Assembly: GCF_900113115.1 (NCBI RefSeq)
Contig: NZ_FOOF01000010.1
Span: 124,001-188,000 of the forward strand
Source: Duganella sp. CF458
Lineage (GTDB): Bacteria; Pseudomonadota; Gammaproteobacteria; Burkholderiales; Burkholderiaceae_D
DNA length: 64,000 bases
Direction of reading: 5' to 3'
A program made the position numbers and the translations under genes. Below are positions 28,799 to 38,447 of the stretch, in pieces. Position 1 is the stretch's first letter. The number at the start of each line of letters is the position of its first letter. The notes under the pieces are model-generated. The model saw nothing but the letters and a program-made list of their open reading frames with translations, ran no database searches and had not been told where the DNA came from.

Positions 28799-29308
28799 AT
28801 GTCTTTCTGTCTCAGCGAAACCACCTACAGCACCGATACTCCCGAAGCCAAGCGCGCCATGTATGAAGACTTGCGCTTGCAACTGGGCGGACTGGTGCAC
28901 GGCGAACATGATTGGATCGCCAACACGGCCAATGCCAGCGCGCTGGTCTTCAACAGCATGCCGGGCCTGAACTGGGCCGGCTTTTATTTCATGCAAGGCC
29001 CGGATGAACTGGTGCTCGGCCCCTTCCAGGGTAAGCCGGCCTGCATCCGCATCAAGAAGGGCCGCGGCGTCTGCGGCAGCACGGTTGAAAAGCGCGCGAC
29101 CAGCGTGGTGGAAGACGTGCATGCCTTCCCTGGCCACATCGCTTGCGATGCAGCCTCGCGCTCGGAACTGGTGGTGCCGGTCTTCGATAAGGATGGCGCA
29201 GTCATCGGCGTGTTCGACCTCGACAGCCCACTGCCCGGCCGCTTCGATGCGGTCGACGCCGAAGGCATCGAATCGCTGGTCCGCATCCTCGAACAATCCC
29301 GCCGCTGA
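28799..29308 (+). CDS. msrC: Free methionine-R-sulfoxide reductase (GAF domain)
   Basis: Cytoplasmic GAF-domain enzyme of 169 residues that reduces free L-methionine-R-sulfoxide. The GAF fold shows LNWAGFYF, the three cysteines in PACIRIKKGRGVCGS and HIACDAASRSELVVP correspond to those of E. coli fRMsr, and VFDLDSP closes the site. It is divergent from recQ with 64 bp between, which must hold both promoters. Length is normal. Confidence 0.92.
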   Translation: MSFCLSETTYSTDTPEAKRAMYEDLRLQLGGLVHGEHDWIANTANASALVFNSMPGLNWAGFYFMQGPDELVLGPFQGKPACIRIKKGRGVCGSTVEKRATSVVEDVHAFPGHIACDAASRSELVVPVFDKDGAVIGVFDLDSPLPGRFDAVDAEGIESLVRILEQSRR

Positions 29309-29318
29309 TCTCTGGCCT

Positions 29319-29408
29319 CTACCGGGCACGCAAAGCGACGCCGAGCTTCACGGCGATACTGATAAGGATACCGAGCGTTCCTATTGTTTCCAGCAATGCG
29401 CTAAGCAT
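29319..29408 (-). CDS. Possible 29-residue membrane peptide overlapping the TauE stop
   Basis: ATG at 29408 lies in the last codons of the TauE-type gene (ATGCTTAG overlap) with a perfect GGAGG six bases upstream, and the frame runs 29 codons to TAG. The product begins MLSALLETIGTLGILISIAV and ends in KLGVALRAR: one membrane helix with a basic C-terminus. It fills the gap to the convergent msrC. Too short for family recognition; the ribosome site and overlap suggest real, coupled translation. Confidence 0.5.
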   Translation of the reverse strand: MLSALLETIGTLGILISIAVKLGVALRAR

Positions 29409-30165
29409 GATTGCCTCCAAGATAAGTCTTCCAGAAAAACACCAGCGTGATGCAAAACGTCGCGACTAGTGTGATGGCGCGGATCGCGTTGGGCGGTACG
29501 CGGCGGCCAACCCTGGCGCCACCGTAGCCGCCCAGCACGGCGCCAGCCAGCATGGCCAGCGTTACCGGCCAGTGCACCGCATCAGCCGCCACAAATGCCA
29601 GCACCGCCACCGCATTGGCCGCACTGACCAGCAAAGTGCGCGGCGCATTCAGGTCCTTCAGGTCGCGCTTATCGATCAAGCCCCACATCGCCATCATCAT
29701 GATCCCGACCGCACCGCCGAAGTAGCCGCCGTATACGCCCAGTGCGAACTGCACCAGCAGCACGGCAGGCGCACGCACCTGCCAGCGCGCACGCAAGGCC
29801 TGGCCCAGGCGCCGTCCGAAGGCGAGCGCGATCGATGCCACCAGCAGCAACCATGGCAGCACGAAGGCAAACGCCGCCGAGGACGTCCGCAGCAAGAGCA
29901 AGGCGCCCGCCAGGCCGCCGCACAAGGTGACCAACAGCAAAGCACGCAACGCTAGCCCGCCCACCGGCCGCAAGCCGTCGCGGTAAGCCCAGGCACTTGC
30001 CAGGCCGCCCGGAAACAGCGCCACCGTACTGGAAGCATTCGCCTGAACCGGTGGCACGCCGACCGCAATCATCGCCGGCAGGCTCACGAAGGAACCGCCG
30101 CCCGCCAGCGCATTCATCGTGCCGGCCAGTATCCCCGCAGAGAAAGTCAGAATCATCGAGTCCAT
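29401..30165 (-). CDS. TauE/SafE-family permease
   Basis: Inner-membrane protein of 254 residues with about eight hydrophobic helices. The N-terminal FSAGILAGTMNALAGGGSFV and the internal GVYGGYFGGAVGIMMMA are the two family signature repeats. TauE/SafE proteins export sulfite, sulfoacetate or related organosulfur anions. The start at 30165 (or 30156) is preferred to the longer frame, which overlaps the regulator promoter. A divergent LysR regulator, 88 bp away, probably controls it. Substrate unknown. Confidence 0.88.
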   Translation of the reverse strand: MDSMILTFSAGILAGTMNALAGGGSFVSLPAMIAVGVPPVQANASSTVALFPGGLASAWAYRDGLRPVGGLALRALLLVTLCGGLAGALLLLRTSSAAFAFVLPWLLLVASIALAFGRRLGQALRARWQVRAPAVLLVQFALGVYGGYFGGAVGIMMMAMWGLIDKRDLKDLNAPRTLLVSAANAVAVLAFVAADAVHWPVTLAMLAGAVLGGYGGARVGRRVPPNAIRAITLVATFCITLVFFWKTYLGGNHA

Positions 30166-30253
30166 GCCAGCGATGTTAGTCGGCAAGCGGTTGCCCCGCA
30201 ATCTGGCAATTCCGGTGCTACACTTCGGAAATTCCGAATGCTGGAGACTTCAC

Positions 30254-31153
30254 ATGCGCTTCGACCTGACTGATATGCGGCTGTTCCTGACCGTGGTGGA
30301 ATGCGGCAGCCTGACCCAGGGCGCGCGCACCATGCACCTGGCGCTGGCCTCGGTCAGCGAACGCATCGCCGGCATGGAGGCGGCACTCGGCGCCCCCCTG
30401 CTCGAGCGCAACCGGCGCGGCGTGCGCACGACGGCGGCCGGCGAAGCCCTGCTCCGCCATGCGCGCGCGATCCTGGGCCAGGTCGAACAGATGCGCGGTG
30501 AATTGCGCACCTACGCCACGGGCCTGAAGGGCCGCATCCGCCTGCTGTCCAATTCCGCCGCGCTGGCGGCCTTCCTGCCGCCGCAGCTGTGCCGCTTCCT
30601 CGCCGCCTATCGCGACCTGTCGGTGGACTTGCTGGAACGGCCCAGCGCGGAAATCGTGCAGTCCATGGTGGACCGGCGCGCCGACCTGGGCATCGTGGCG
30701 GACATCACGGACTTCGGCCCGCTGCAGACGCACCTGATCGCCAGCGACCAGCTGGTGGTGGTCGCCAGCCATGCGCACCGCCTGGCGGGGAAAAACGCCG
30801 TGACGTTTGCCGATATCCTGGGCGAGCCTATTGTCGGCATCGCCGATACCGCACTCGAAGCGCACCTCGGGGAACGCGCCTCGCGCCTGGGCCACCAACT
30901 CGACTACCGGATCCTGCTGCGCAACATCGACCATGTGGCAATGCACGTCGAGGCTGGCATCGGCATCTCGATCATGTCCGGCGCGGTGGCGCGGCAACTG
31001 CGCCGCGACCTGGCTATCGTGCCGCTGTCGGAAACCTGGGCGACGCGCCGGCTCTACCTCTGCGCGCGCGACTTTTCGGCGTTGACGCCGCATGCCAGCC
31101 TGCTTGCAACACAATTGCTGGAAGATGCCCCACCTGCAGCTTCAGGCCAGTAG
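30254..31153 (+). CDS. LysR-family transcriptional regulator
   Basis: Regulator of 299 residues: N-terminal winged helix (MRLFLTVVECGSLTQGARTM, then RIAGMEAALGAPLLERNRRG) and a C-terminal substrate-binding domain (GRIRLLSNSAALAAFLP, ADLGIVAD). The start at 30254 has GGAG 9 bases upstream; the longer frame from 30119 lies inside the divergent permease. LysR genes usually regulate the divergent neighbour, here the TauE-type permease. Its 3' end overlaps the convergent HDOD gene by 12 bp. Confidence 0.9.
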   Translation: MRFDLTDMRLFLTVVECGSLTQGARTMHLALASVSERIAGMEAALGAPLLERNRRGVRTTAAGEALLRHARAILGQVEQMRGELRTYATGLKGRIRLLSNSAALAAFLPPQLCRFLAAYRDLSVDLLERPSAEIVQSMVDRRADLGIVADITDFGPLQTHLIASDQLVVVASHAHRLAGKNAVTFADILGEPIVGIADTALEAHLGERASRLGHQLDYRILLRNIDHVAMHVEAGIGISIMSGAVARQLRRDLAIVPLSETWATRRLYLCARDFSALTPHASLLATQLLEDAPPAASGQ

Positions 31154-31978
31154 CGCAGCCCCCATCGAACGCGCTTCCGCGGCAGCGATGTCAAGCAGTT
31201 CTGCCAGGTCGGGGAAATTTTCCAGGCATTGCACGATGTCGCTACGCCGCACCAGGTACTCGTCCTGTGGCACCGGCAACGGCGACAACACGGGAGACAG
31301 GTGGCGCGCCAGCAGCAGGGTATCGCGCAAGCCGGATGGCGGCAGGCTGATGGCGCTATCGCGCAAGGTAATGATGGCGGCGCCAACCGCCTCCGGCACC
31401 TCGAGCTTGCGCAGCACCTCGCGCGCCACGATTTCCTGCACCGGCCCCAGGCGCGAGCCCATCTCATCAAGCAAGCCGGGCACCTGGTCGGCCTGCGACA
31501 GCAGGAAGAAATTGCCGGCCTCGTGCACGATGCCGGCAAACAGCGCCGTATCGGGATCGGTGCGGGTGATATGGCGCGCCACCTGGTAAGCAATGGCCGC
31601 CACGTGGGCGCAATACTTCCACAATTGCTCGGCGCGCTCGCGCAGCCCGGCGTCGCGGATGCGGGCGCCGAACTGGCGCACCACCATGGCGGCGGCCAGC
31701 GAATACAGGTTGCGGTAGCCAAGCCGCATCACGGCAGCGCGTGCACTGGTGATCGGCGGCGCACCATGACGCCGGAACACGGCGGCATTGGCCAGGGCGA
31801 CCGCGCGCGCCGCCAGCACCGGTTCGCCCAGCACCTTGCGCGCGATTTCGTCATCGTGGCATTCAGGGTCAGCCAAGGCAAGCTGCAATGCCAGCGCGGC
31901 ATTGACGCTGGTGGGGAACACCAATTCCCCACGCTGCACTTCCGAAATGATGGTGGCTAAGTCCCTGAGCTTTTCCAT
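31142..31978 (-). CDS. HDOD domain protein
   Basis: Protein of 278 residues with an HDOD domain spanning about 15-215 (FPTSVNAALALQLALADPEC, VMRLGYRNLYSLAAAMVVRQ, LFAGIVHEAGNFFLL). HDOD proteins are inactive HD-phosphohydrolase relatives acting in signalling. It follows the chemoreceptor gene by 8 bp in the same direction, so a link to chemotaxis or motility signalling is likely. Target unknown. Confidence 0.85.
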   Translation of the reverse strand: MEKLRDLATIISEVQRGELVFPTSVNAALALQLALADPECHDDEIARKVLGEPVLAARAVALANAAVFRRHGAPPITSARAAVMRLGYRNLYSLAAAMVVRQFGARIRDAGLRERAEQLWKYCAHVAAIAYQVARHITRTDPDTALFAGIVHEAGNFFLLSQADQVPGLLDEMGSRLGPVQEIVAREVLRKLEVPEAVGAAIITLRDSAISLPPSGLRDTLLLARHLSPVLSPLPVPQDEYLVRRSDIVQCLENFPDLAELLDIAAAEARSMGAALLA

Positions 31979-31986
31979 GCAAGAAA

Positions 31987-34008
31987 TTATACCGAGGCCG
32001 CCCGCAAGGCGCGCACATTGCCTGGCACGCGCCGCGTAGCAGGCGCTTTGCGTACGGCTGGCGCAGCGCTGCCTTCATTTCCCAGCGTGAAGATGCTGAT
32101 CGATTTCACCAGCGTCTGCGCCTGGTCCTGCAGGCTGGCCGAGGCGGCCGCGGTCTGCTCCACCAGCGCCGCGTTCTGCTGCGTGGTGTCGTCCATCTGC
32201 GTCACGGCCATATTGATCTGCTCGATGCCGTTGCCCTGCTCGGCCGACGCGGTGGCGATTTCCTGCATGATGGCGGTGATGCTCTGCACGCTCTTCAGTA
32301 CTTCCTGCATCGCCAGGCCCGCTTCGCCGGCCAGCCGGTTGCCGGTCTCGACCCGGTCCACGCTGTGGTTGATCAAGTCCTTGATCTCCTTGGCCGCCGA
32401 GGCCGAACGCTGCGCCAGGTTGCGCACTTCGGACGCCACCACCGCAAAGCCGCGCCCCTGCTCGCCGGCGCGCGCGGCTTCCACCGCGGCATTCAGCGCC
32501 AGGATATTGGTCTGGAAGGCGATGCCATCGATCACGCCGATGATGTCGACGATCTTGCGCGAACTGTCGTTGATTTCGCCCATGGTCTGCACCACCTGCG
32601 AGACCACTTCGCCGCCCTTGCTGGCCACGCTGGACGCGGTATGCACCAGCTGGTTGGCCTGGCGCGCATTGTCGGCATTCTGCTTGACGGTGGACGTCAG
32701 CTCTTCCATCGACGAAGCGGTTTCTTCCAGGTTGGAGGCTTGCGATTCCAGGCGCGACGACACGTCGGCATTGCCGGTCGCGATATCGCGGCTGGCCGCG
32801 TTGATCTGGTCCACGCTGGCGCGCACCTCGGACACGATGCCGCGCAAGCTCTCGCTCATGGACTTGAGGGAACGCAGCAGCTGCCCGACTTCATTGGGCG
32901 GGCCGACGTCGAAGTCGTTATCGAGTTTTCCCTGCGCCACCTCGTCCGCCACGGAAATGGCATGTTGCAGCGGTACCGTCACCGAGCGGGCGATCAGCAC
33001 GCAGATCCAGGCCGCCAGGCCAAACAGCGCCACCATCGAGACCACCATGATCCAGCGCTGCTCGGTAAAGCCGGCGATCTTTTCCTTCAGCATTTCATCG
33101 ATCACCTTGGCGGCTGCTTCGTTCACGGCAAACTGCATATCGATGGCCGCCGTGGTTTTTGCCACCCACTCTTCACCGGAGTAAGTCAGCGGATCGGCTT
33201 TCACGATCTGCTCGGTGCCCAGCTCGACGATCTTGCGCGCGCTATCGCCCGCGTCACGCAATTGCGCGCCCAGCTTGGCATCGATGACAGGATTGGCGGC
33301 GGCAGCCTTGCCGAATGCCGTCAGGGTCTGGTCCAGGCGGTCCGTCACGCGCGACATGATGGCCGCTTGCTGCATGCGGTCTTCCGGCGTGGCCTCCTTC
33401 TTTGCCAGCAGGCCGGCGCCTTTGGCGCGCGTCTTGCCGGTCTCCTCGGTCAGCCATGGCAGCTGGTAGAACATCGACTGGATGAGCTGGTAGGTGTCCT
33501 TGTCGGGATCGAGGCTCAGGCCATACGCATCGCCGATCAGCTCATTCACCTTGAGCAGCTTGGGCACCAGGCCGGTGTGTCCGGCATAGCTTTGCGGCAC
33601 AGTGATCTTGCCTTCCGCCACGTTGCTGCGCAGCGTTTCCCATTCCTGCTTGGCGGCGGCGAAGGCATCGATGATGGCCTTGTCGCCCAGCGCGGCCGCC
33701 GCCTTCTCCAGCCGGCCGTACGCCGCGTCGGCCTCGGCCTGCTTGGCGCGGCGCTTTTCCGCCACGGTCGTGACACCGCCCAGCACCAGCGCCGACAGGC
33801 CGCGATGCTGCTGCGTGGTTTGCACCACCTTCAAGCCGTCCACCACGATGGGCAAGCCTTCATGCTCGCCTTGGTAGGCGGCCAGCACCTTGCCCGCTTC
33901 GCTCATGTAGAGGAAAGCGGGGATGATCGCAAGCAACGCCGCGATCAGGCCGAGGATCATGAACTTATGGGCCAGCTTGAGTTGACCGAGAACGGAGGTA
34001 AGTTTCAT
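31987..34008 (-). CDS. Methyl-accepting chemotaxis protein
   Basis: Chemoreceptor of 673 residues from the ATG at 34008. Membrane helix 1 about 15-36, a helical periplasmic sensor with [13 protein letters not shown] resembling NIT-type nitrate/nitrite sensor modules, membrane helix 2 about 318-341, HAMP, and a cytoplasmic coiled coil with the conserved tip [20 protein letters not shown]. No C-terminal CheR-binding pentapeptide is seen (ends RALRAASV). The longer frame to 34077 lacks a ribosome site. It reads toward the HDOD gene. Confidence 0.92.
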   Translation of the reverse strand: MKLTSVLGQLKLAHKFMILGLIAALLAIIPAFLYMSEAGKVLAAYQGEHEGLPIVVDGLKVVQTTQQHRGLSALVLGGVTTVAEKRRAKQAEADAAYGRLEKAAAALGDKAIIDAFAAAKQEWETLRSNVAEGKITVPQSYAGHTGLVPKLLKVNELIGDAYGLSLDPDKDTYQLIQSMFYQLPWLTEETGKTRAKGAGLLAKKEATPEDRMQQAAIMSRVTDRLDQTLTAFGKAAAANPVIDAKLGAQLRDAGDSARKIVELGTEQIVKADPLTYSGEEWVAKTTAAIDMQFAVNEAAAKVIDEMLKEKIAGFTEQRWIMVVSMVALFGLAAWICVLIARSVTVPLQHAISVADEVAQGKLDNDFDVGPPNEVGQLLRSLKSMSESLRGIVSEVRASVDQINAASRDIATGNADVSSRLESQASNLEETASSMEELTSTVKQNADNARQANQLVHTASSVASKGGEVVSQVVQTMGEINDSSRKIVDIIGVIDGIAFQTNILALNAAVEAARAGEQGRGFAVVASEVRNLAQRSASAAKEIKDLINHSVDRVETGNRLAGEAGLAMQEVLKSVQSITAIMQEIATASAEQGNGIEQINMAVTQMDDTTQQNAALVEQTAAASASLQDQAQTLVKSISIFTLGNEGSAAPAVRKAPATRRVPGNVRALRAASV

Positions 34009-34230
34009 GGCAGTTTCCCAAAGAGAAGATTGGTAAAAAGTGCGTTGCGGCACCGCGATACCTCTTGCTTTGATCATATGCCGATTTATCGTCGGGCGTT
34101 ACAATCCGTGAGAATTAACCACACAAATCTCTTTCTGCATCGCCATTTGTGTTGCAGCCGCGCGAAACAATTGCCAACGAAGAATTTAACTTTCATGATG
34201 CAAGCACAAGCGCTTTGCTATAGTGCGTCT

Positions 34231-34968
34231 ATGAAATTTCTCATGCCGATGCTGACGCTGTTTGTGTCGCTGCTGTTGCCTGCCGCAAAGGCAGAAACAG
34301 TCACGGTGTACACCAGTGCCAACTTCGCCCCCCTGGTGATCGACGGCACCCGCGGTATCTATTACGAAGCAATCGACTACTTGAACCGGCAGGCCACCGA
34401 CGGCACCAGTTTCCGGCTGGCTTACCTGCCGCGCAAGCGCCTGCAGATGCGGCTGGAAGACGGCACGCTGGATGGCATCGTTATCGGCATGATGCCGCAA
34501 TGGTTCGATGACGTCGCACAGAAGAAATACCTGTGGACCACGGCGTTCGCCGTCGATCACTTCGTCCTGGTGTCGCGCAGCGAACGGCCGATCCTGCCGG
34601 ACGCGCAAGGCGGGCTGGCCGGCAAATCGATCGGCCTGACCCTGGGCTATGTCTACCCCGGCATCGATGAATGGATCCAGCGCCACGGCCTGCTGCGCCA
34701 GGATGCAGCGAGCGAGGAGCTCAACCTGGAGAAGCTGCGCCGCGGCCGCATCGATTGCGTCGCGGTGTCGGAATCGGCGGCCCGCTATTTCGTGCGCCAG
34801 CATGGATTGCACGCCAGCCTGACGCTGGTGGACATGCCGGGGCGCGCCACGGAGCGCCGCTTCCTGGTGCCGATGGGACGCAATGACCTGTTCGACAAGG
34901 TTGCCCCCATCGTCAAGCGCATGCGCGAAGATCCGCAGTGGCTGCGCATGACTTCGAAATATCAGTAA
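34231..34968 (+). CDS. Periplasmic solute-binding protein, SBP_bac_3 type
   Basis: Secreted protein of 245 residues: signal peptide 1-20 (LTLFVSLLLPAAKA), then the amino-acid-binding fold with FAPLVIDGTRGIYYEAIDYL, RKRLQMRLEDGTLDGIVIGM and GRIDCVAVSESAARYFV. No ABC transporter genes are adjacent, so it may be a lone sensor or signalling protein rather than a transporter part. The frame stays open far upstream (to 32365) opposite the chemoreceptor gene; that extension is an antisense shadow. Its 3' end overlaps the convergent TonB receptor by 7 bp. Confidence 0.8.
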   Translation: MKFLMPMLTLFVSLLLPAAKAETVTVYTSANFAPLVIDGTRGIYYEAIDYLNRQATDGTSFRLAYLPRKRLQMRLEDGTLDGIVIGMMPQWFDDVAQKKYLWTTAFAVDHFVLVSRSERPILPDAQGGLAGKSIGLTLGYVYPGIDEWIQRHGLLRQDAASEELNLEKLRRGRIDCVAVSESAARYFVRQHGLHASLTLVDMPGRATERRFLVPMGRNDLFDKVAPIVKRMREDPQWLRMTSKYQ

Positions 34969-37169
34969 TTGAATTTCAGCTGCAGTCCATAGGTGCGCGG
35001 CTCGTTGACCACGCCCGTGAAGTTGTTGAAGTCGATGGCCGCCACGGCCACCACCTTGTTCGTCATATTGCGCACGAAGGCCGCCACCTCGAAGCGTTCG
35101 CGCCCATCCTTGTAGCCAAGCCGCAGGCCGCCCTCCAGCAAGGGCCGCGCCTGGTATTCCACCGCCTCGTACAGGAAGAAGTTGTATTGGCCGCGATAGG
35201 CCCAGTCGGTATGCGCAAACAGCTCGCCGCTGCGCCAGGGCTGGCTGTAGCGCAGCGTGGCATTGGCGATCCAGCGCGGTGCGCGCGGCAGCGGATTGCC
35301 GTCGATGAAGACGTTATTGGGCGCCGTGCCGCGCGGGTCGAGCACCGTGCAGCCATTGCCGCAGGGAAGCACGAACAAGCCGGCATCGCGCATCCTGGTC
35401 GCGTTATAGCTGCCGCCCAGGCTGGCCGTCCATTCGCTGTTGGGATGCACCAGCCACTCCACTTCGACACCCTGCCCGCGCACCTTGGCGGCGTTGACCA
35501 GGCGGTTCTGGTTGACGACGCCGCTGCCGGCGGTGAGCTGCATTTCGTCCACCGTGTAGCGGAACAGCGCCACGCCAAATCGCGCACGGCGCTGCATGAA
35601 GTCGCGCTTCCAGCCGGCTTCCCAGCTCAGGGCCTGCTCGGCACGGGCCACGGAAATGCTGTTGCCGAACACGATGCGGCCCTGCACCGACGGCGCGCGG
35701 TAGCCGGTCGCGACGCGCGCATACACATGGCTGTCCGGCGCCAGCGCCTGCGTCGCGCCAAGGTCCCAACTGAAGTCATTGCCGCGCGGTGCCACCGCCA
35801 GCCCGGCAATCGCTTGCGCCCCCGGCGCCGGCTGCGGGCGGGCGGCCAGGAAGTCTTTGCGGTCCTTGGTGTAGCGCAGGCCGGCGCGCAGCAGCAGGCC
35901 GGGACCGGCGCGCCACGCCATGGCGCCGAAGACAGCCAGCGAGCGGCTGTCCTGCGCCTGCCAGGCATAGGCGTTCTGCCGGTTGCCATTGAAACTGTCG
36001 AAGCTGAAGCTGTCGATCTTGATCTCTTCCTTGAAGCCGTACAGGCCGGCCAGCCAGCTCCACGCCTGCGCCGGGTCCGATTCCAGCCGGACCTCCTGCG
36101 TCAATTGCCGATGGCTTGGCAGCGCATCGGCGGTCTCGGACGGGAAAGGAATGCGGCCCGGCCCCATCGGCAGGTGCGACAGCGCGCCGTAGCCGGCGTC
36201 CACGTCGGCACGGCTGTAAAAGCGCGCCCGCTCCCACCCGGAAATCGCATGCAGGCTGAGGCCATCGAACTGCCAGCGCAGGCGCAGGCTGGCGCCCTTG
36301 GTCCGCAAGGACTGGTGATTGATGCCGTCGGTCGGCAGGCTGGCGTAATCAAAGCCCGGCAGCAGCGCATTGCTGCCCTTCTGAAGGATGTTGGCGCGGA
36401 ACAAGGTAGCGCGTCCGCCCATATGGCGCCCATGCCCGTTCAACAGCGCGCTGAAGGCGGCACTGGGTTGATACAGCAGTTGCAGCCGCGCGGCGTTGTC
36501 GTGGTAACCCTCGAACTCCGTGGTGGCGGCGTTCGGGCGGTCGTTGAAGACGCGGTTGGCGCGGTGCTGGCTCAGCAGCGAGACCCGCAACGCCAGCGTT
36601 TCGCCGAGCGGCAGATTGAACGCCCCGTCCGCATTGCGCATGCGGTCCTTGCCGATGCCGGTGTTCAGGTACCCCTCGCGCCGGAACGCCGGGCGCACCG
36701 AATCGAACTTCACCACCCCGGCCGGCGCATTGCGCCCGAACAGGCTTCCCTGCGGTCCGCGCAGCACTTCCACCTGCTGCAGGTCGAACAAGGGGAAGGA
36801 CTTGAGCAGCGGGCTTTCCTGCACCACCTCGTCATACACCACGCCGACCGGTTGCGCTGCGTTCAGGTCGAAATCGGTATTGCCCAGGCCACGCAGGTAA
36901 AAACGCGGGAAGGACCGGCCGAAGTCCGACTCGATATGCAGGCTGGGCATGCGCGACGCCAGGTAGCGCAAATCGCGGCCGCTGGCGGCCAGCAGGTCGA
37001 GCGCCTCGCCGCGCAAGACCGAAACGTTGAACGGCACATCCTGCACCGGTTCCGCGCGCCGCTGGGCCGTGACGTAGACGCTGGGCAGTGCACTTTCTTG
37101 CGCCTGCTGCGCCCCCGCCAGCGGCCATGCCGCCAGCCACACCACACCGATCGTCCACCATGCGCGCAT
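34962..37169 (-). CDS. TonB-dependent receptor
   Basis: Outer-membrane receptor of 735 residues. Signal peptide 1-20 (WLAAWPLAGA), TonB-box-like PSVYVTAQRR, plug with GPQGSLFGRNAPAGVVKF, barrel ending in TYGLQLKFNY. The sequence style (plug EVLRGPQGSLFGRN) is that of the broad iron-complex/FyuA-like receptors of proteobacteria. No Fur box, sigma factor or transporter gene was seen beside it. Substrate unknown. Confidence 0.88.
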   Translation of the reverse strand: MRAWWTIGVVWLAAWPLAGAQQAQESALPSVYVTAQRRAEPVQDVPFNVSVLRGEALDLLAASGRDLRYLASRMPSLHIESDFGRSFPRFYLRGLGNTDFDLNAAQPVGVVYDEVVQESPLLKSFPLFDLQQVEVLRGPQGSLFGRNAPAGVVKFDSVRPAFRREGYLNTGIGKDRMRNADGAFNLPLGETLALRVSLLSQHRANRVFNDRPNAATTEFEGYHDNAARLQLLYQPSAAFSALLNGHGRHMGGRATLFRANILQKGSNALLPGFDYASLPTDGINHQSLRTKGASLRLRWQFDGLSLHAISGWERARFYSRADVDAGYGALSHLPMGPGRIPFPSETADALPSHRQLTQEVRLESDPAQAWSWLAGLYGFKEEIKIDSFSFDSFNGNRQNAYAWQAQDSRSLAVFGAMAWRAGPGLLLRAGLRYTKDRKDFLAARPQPAPGAQAIAGLAVAPRGNDFSWDLGATQALAPDSHVYARVATGYRAPSVQGRIVFGNSISVARAEQALSWEAGWKRDFMQRRARFGVALFRYTVDEMQLTAGSGVVNQNRLVNAAKVRGQGVEVEWLVHPNSEWTASLGGSYNATRMRDAGLFVLPCGNGCTVLDPRGTAPNNVFIDGNPLPRAPRWIANATLRYSQPWRSGELFAHTDWAYRGQYNFFLYEAVEYQARPLLEGGLRLGYKDGRERFEVAAFVRNMTNKVVAVAAIDFNNFTGVVNEPRTYGLQLKFNY

Positions 37170-37249
37170 GCTGCCTCCCGTGTGGTTTCATGCTAGCAGA
37201 GATAACTGAGCGTGGCATAATGATAGTTTCAATTTAACATTCCCCGGCA

Positions 37250-37375
37250 ATGCATTCGCTGCTGCGCTCCTCTCTGTTCGCCTGCCTGCTCGCCGCGGGC
37301 GCTTTGGCATCGGCGCAACAAAGGCCGGGGGAGTGTCGTTCCCGCGTGTCGTCAACTGGCATTAACCCGGGTTAA
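37250..37375 (+). CDS. Possible 41-residue secreted peptide or gene remnant
   Basis: ATG 37250 opens a frame with a clear signal peptide (LFACLLAAGALASA, cleavage before QQ) and a mature part of only 19 residues ending SSTGINPG. It could be a small exported peptide or the 5' remnant of a decayed exported protein gene. A TATA-like CATAATGATAG lies about 25 bp upstream. The stop codon falls in a perfect 16-bp palindrome. Support is weak. Confidence 0.3.
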   Translation: MHSLLRSSLFACLLAAGALASAQQRPGECRSRVSSTGINPG

Positions 37376-37376
37376 T
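37361..37376. promoter_or_regulatory. Perfect 16-bp palindrome, possible operator
   Basis: ATTAACCCGGGTTAAT is self-complementary over all 16 bases and lies 65 bp before the SnoaL-like gene, in its probable promoter. It is suited to a dimeric repressor. The owner protein is unknown; the Crp/Fnr gene two genes downstream is one candidate. Confidence 0.45.
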
Positions 37377-37425
37377 TACACGCCGCCCTTGCCGCGCTAC
37401 GCTGCCTTCTTTTATGGAGGAAGAC

Positions 37426-37842
37426 ATGTCATTGCAAGCGAACGCACAGCTGATCGAGCGCTATTTCGAGGAAGTCTGGAACCAGGGTAGAGTCGACGTG
37501 CTCGACGAGCTGTTGACCAGCGATTACCGCAACCACAGTCCTGGACTGGCCGATCCGCCACCCGGCCCGGAAGGCTTGAAGCCCATCGTGCTGATGATGC
37601 GCGAAGCGATTCCCGACCTGCACTACACCATCGAAGACCTGGTGCTGGCACCGGACCGCGTGGCAGCCTACGTGCGCATGACCGGCACCCAAACCGGCAG
37701 CTTTTTCGGCATCGCGCCGAGCAGCAAGGCCATCGACGTGCGGCAGATGCAGATCGAATGGATCCGCGATGGCAAGATCAGCCAGCATTGGCGCATCACC
37801 GAGGATTTGAAGCTGATGCGCCAGCTCGGTGTCATCCTATAA
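37426..37842 (+). CDS. SnoaL-like/ester cyclase-fold protein
   Basis: Protein of 138 residues with the NTF2-like SnoaL fold: RYFEEVWNQGRVDVLDELL, DYRNHSP, VRMTGTQTGSFFGI and ISQHWRITEDLKLMRQLG match the ester-cyclase family. The start is ATG 37426 because the earlier ATG 37414 is itself part of the GGAGG ribosome site. Eight bp ahead of a Crp/Fnr regulator gene, so probably co-transcribed. Substrate unknown; such proteins act in small-molecule turnover. Confidence 0.85.
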   Translation: MSLQANAQLIERYFEEVWNQGRVDVLDELLTSDYRNHSPGLADPPPGPEGLKPIVLMMREAIPDLHYTIEDLVLAPDRVAAYVRMTGTQTGSFFGIAPSSKAIDVRQMQIEWIRDGKISQHWRITEDLKLMRQLGVIL

Positions 37843-37850
37843 TCCGCTGC

Positions 37851-38435
37851 ATGGAACATCTGACGCTGGTGCGCGCCTTGCGCCGCCTCGAACAAGCCGC
37901 CGGCCTGCAATTGCCGGAGGTTGACCGGCTTGCGGCCGCGGTACAGCTGGTGCAATTGCCCGAGCGCGCCTTCGCCTTTCACGAAGGGGAAGTGTGTCCG
38001 CGCCTGTACGGCGTGCGCTCCGGCTTGCTCAAGCAGTTCTACACCACGCCCGATGGCAAGGAGTGGATCAAGAGCTTCACGATCGAGGATGAACTGTTTG
38101 CCTGCCCGATCGCGTTCCAGCCGGGTGCCCGCACCAGCTTTGGCGCCGCTGCGCTCGAACCGAGCGTGGTGGAGGCGCTCGACTGGCGCCTGGTCGACGC
38201 TTTGGGTGAGCGCCACCTGGCGTGGCAGAAGGCAATCCGCTTCGCCTTCCAGCAACTGACCCAATTGAAGATGGCGCGCGAGCGCGACCTGCTGATGTAC
38301 ACACCGGAACAGATGTATCGGCACTTGCGCGAGCGCCGGGCGGACTTGGTGCAGCGCGTGCCGCAAAAAGAGCTGGCAGCCTACCTGGGTGTTACGCCGG
38401 TCGGCCTGAACCGGATCGCACGCCGGCTCGCCTGA
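37851..38435 (+). CDS. Crp/Fnr-family regulator, short form
   Basis: Protein of 194 residues with an N-terminal cNMP-binding-like barrel (FAFHEGEVCPRLYGVRSGLL, KSFTIEDELF) and a C-terminal helix-turn-helix (VPQKELAAYLGVTPVGLNRIARR). It lacks the residues for cAMP binding and the cysteines of Fnr. Probably co-transcribed with the SnoaL-like gene; it may regulate that operon. It converges on the TonB-like gene with a 12-bp gap. Confidence 0.85.
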   Translation: MEHLTLVRALRRLEQAAGLQLPEVDRLAAAVQLVQLPERAFAFHEGEVCPRLYGVRSGLLKQFYTTPDGKEWIKSFTIEDELFACPIAFQPGARTSFGAAALEPSVVEALDWRLVDALGERHLAWQKAIRFAFQQLTQLKMARERDLLMYTPEQMYRHLRERRADLVQRVPQKELAAYLGVTPVGLNRIARRLA

Positions 38436-38447
38436 GCCGCGGCGCCG

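Noticed and set aside
32365..34230. Long in-frame upstream extension of the periplasmic binding protein
   Set aside because: It runs antisense through the chemoreceptor; the clear signal peptide at 34231 marks the real start.
34938..37196. 752-codon plus-strand frame opposite the third TonB receptor
   Set aside because: Antisense shadow without domain or start signal.
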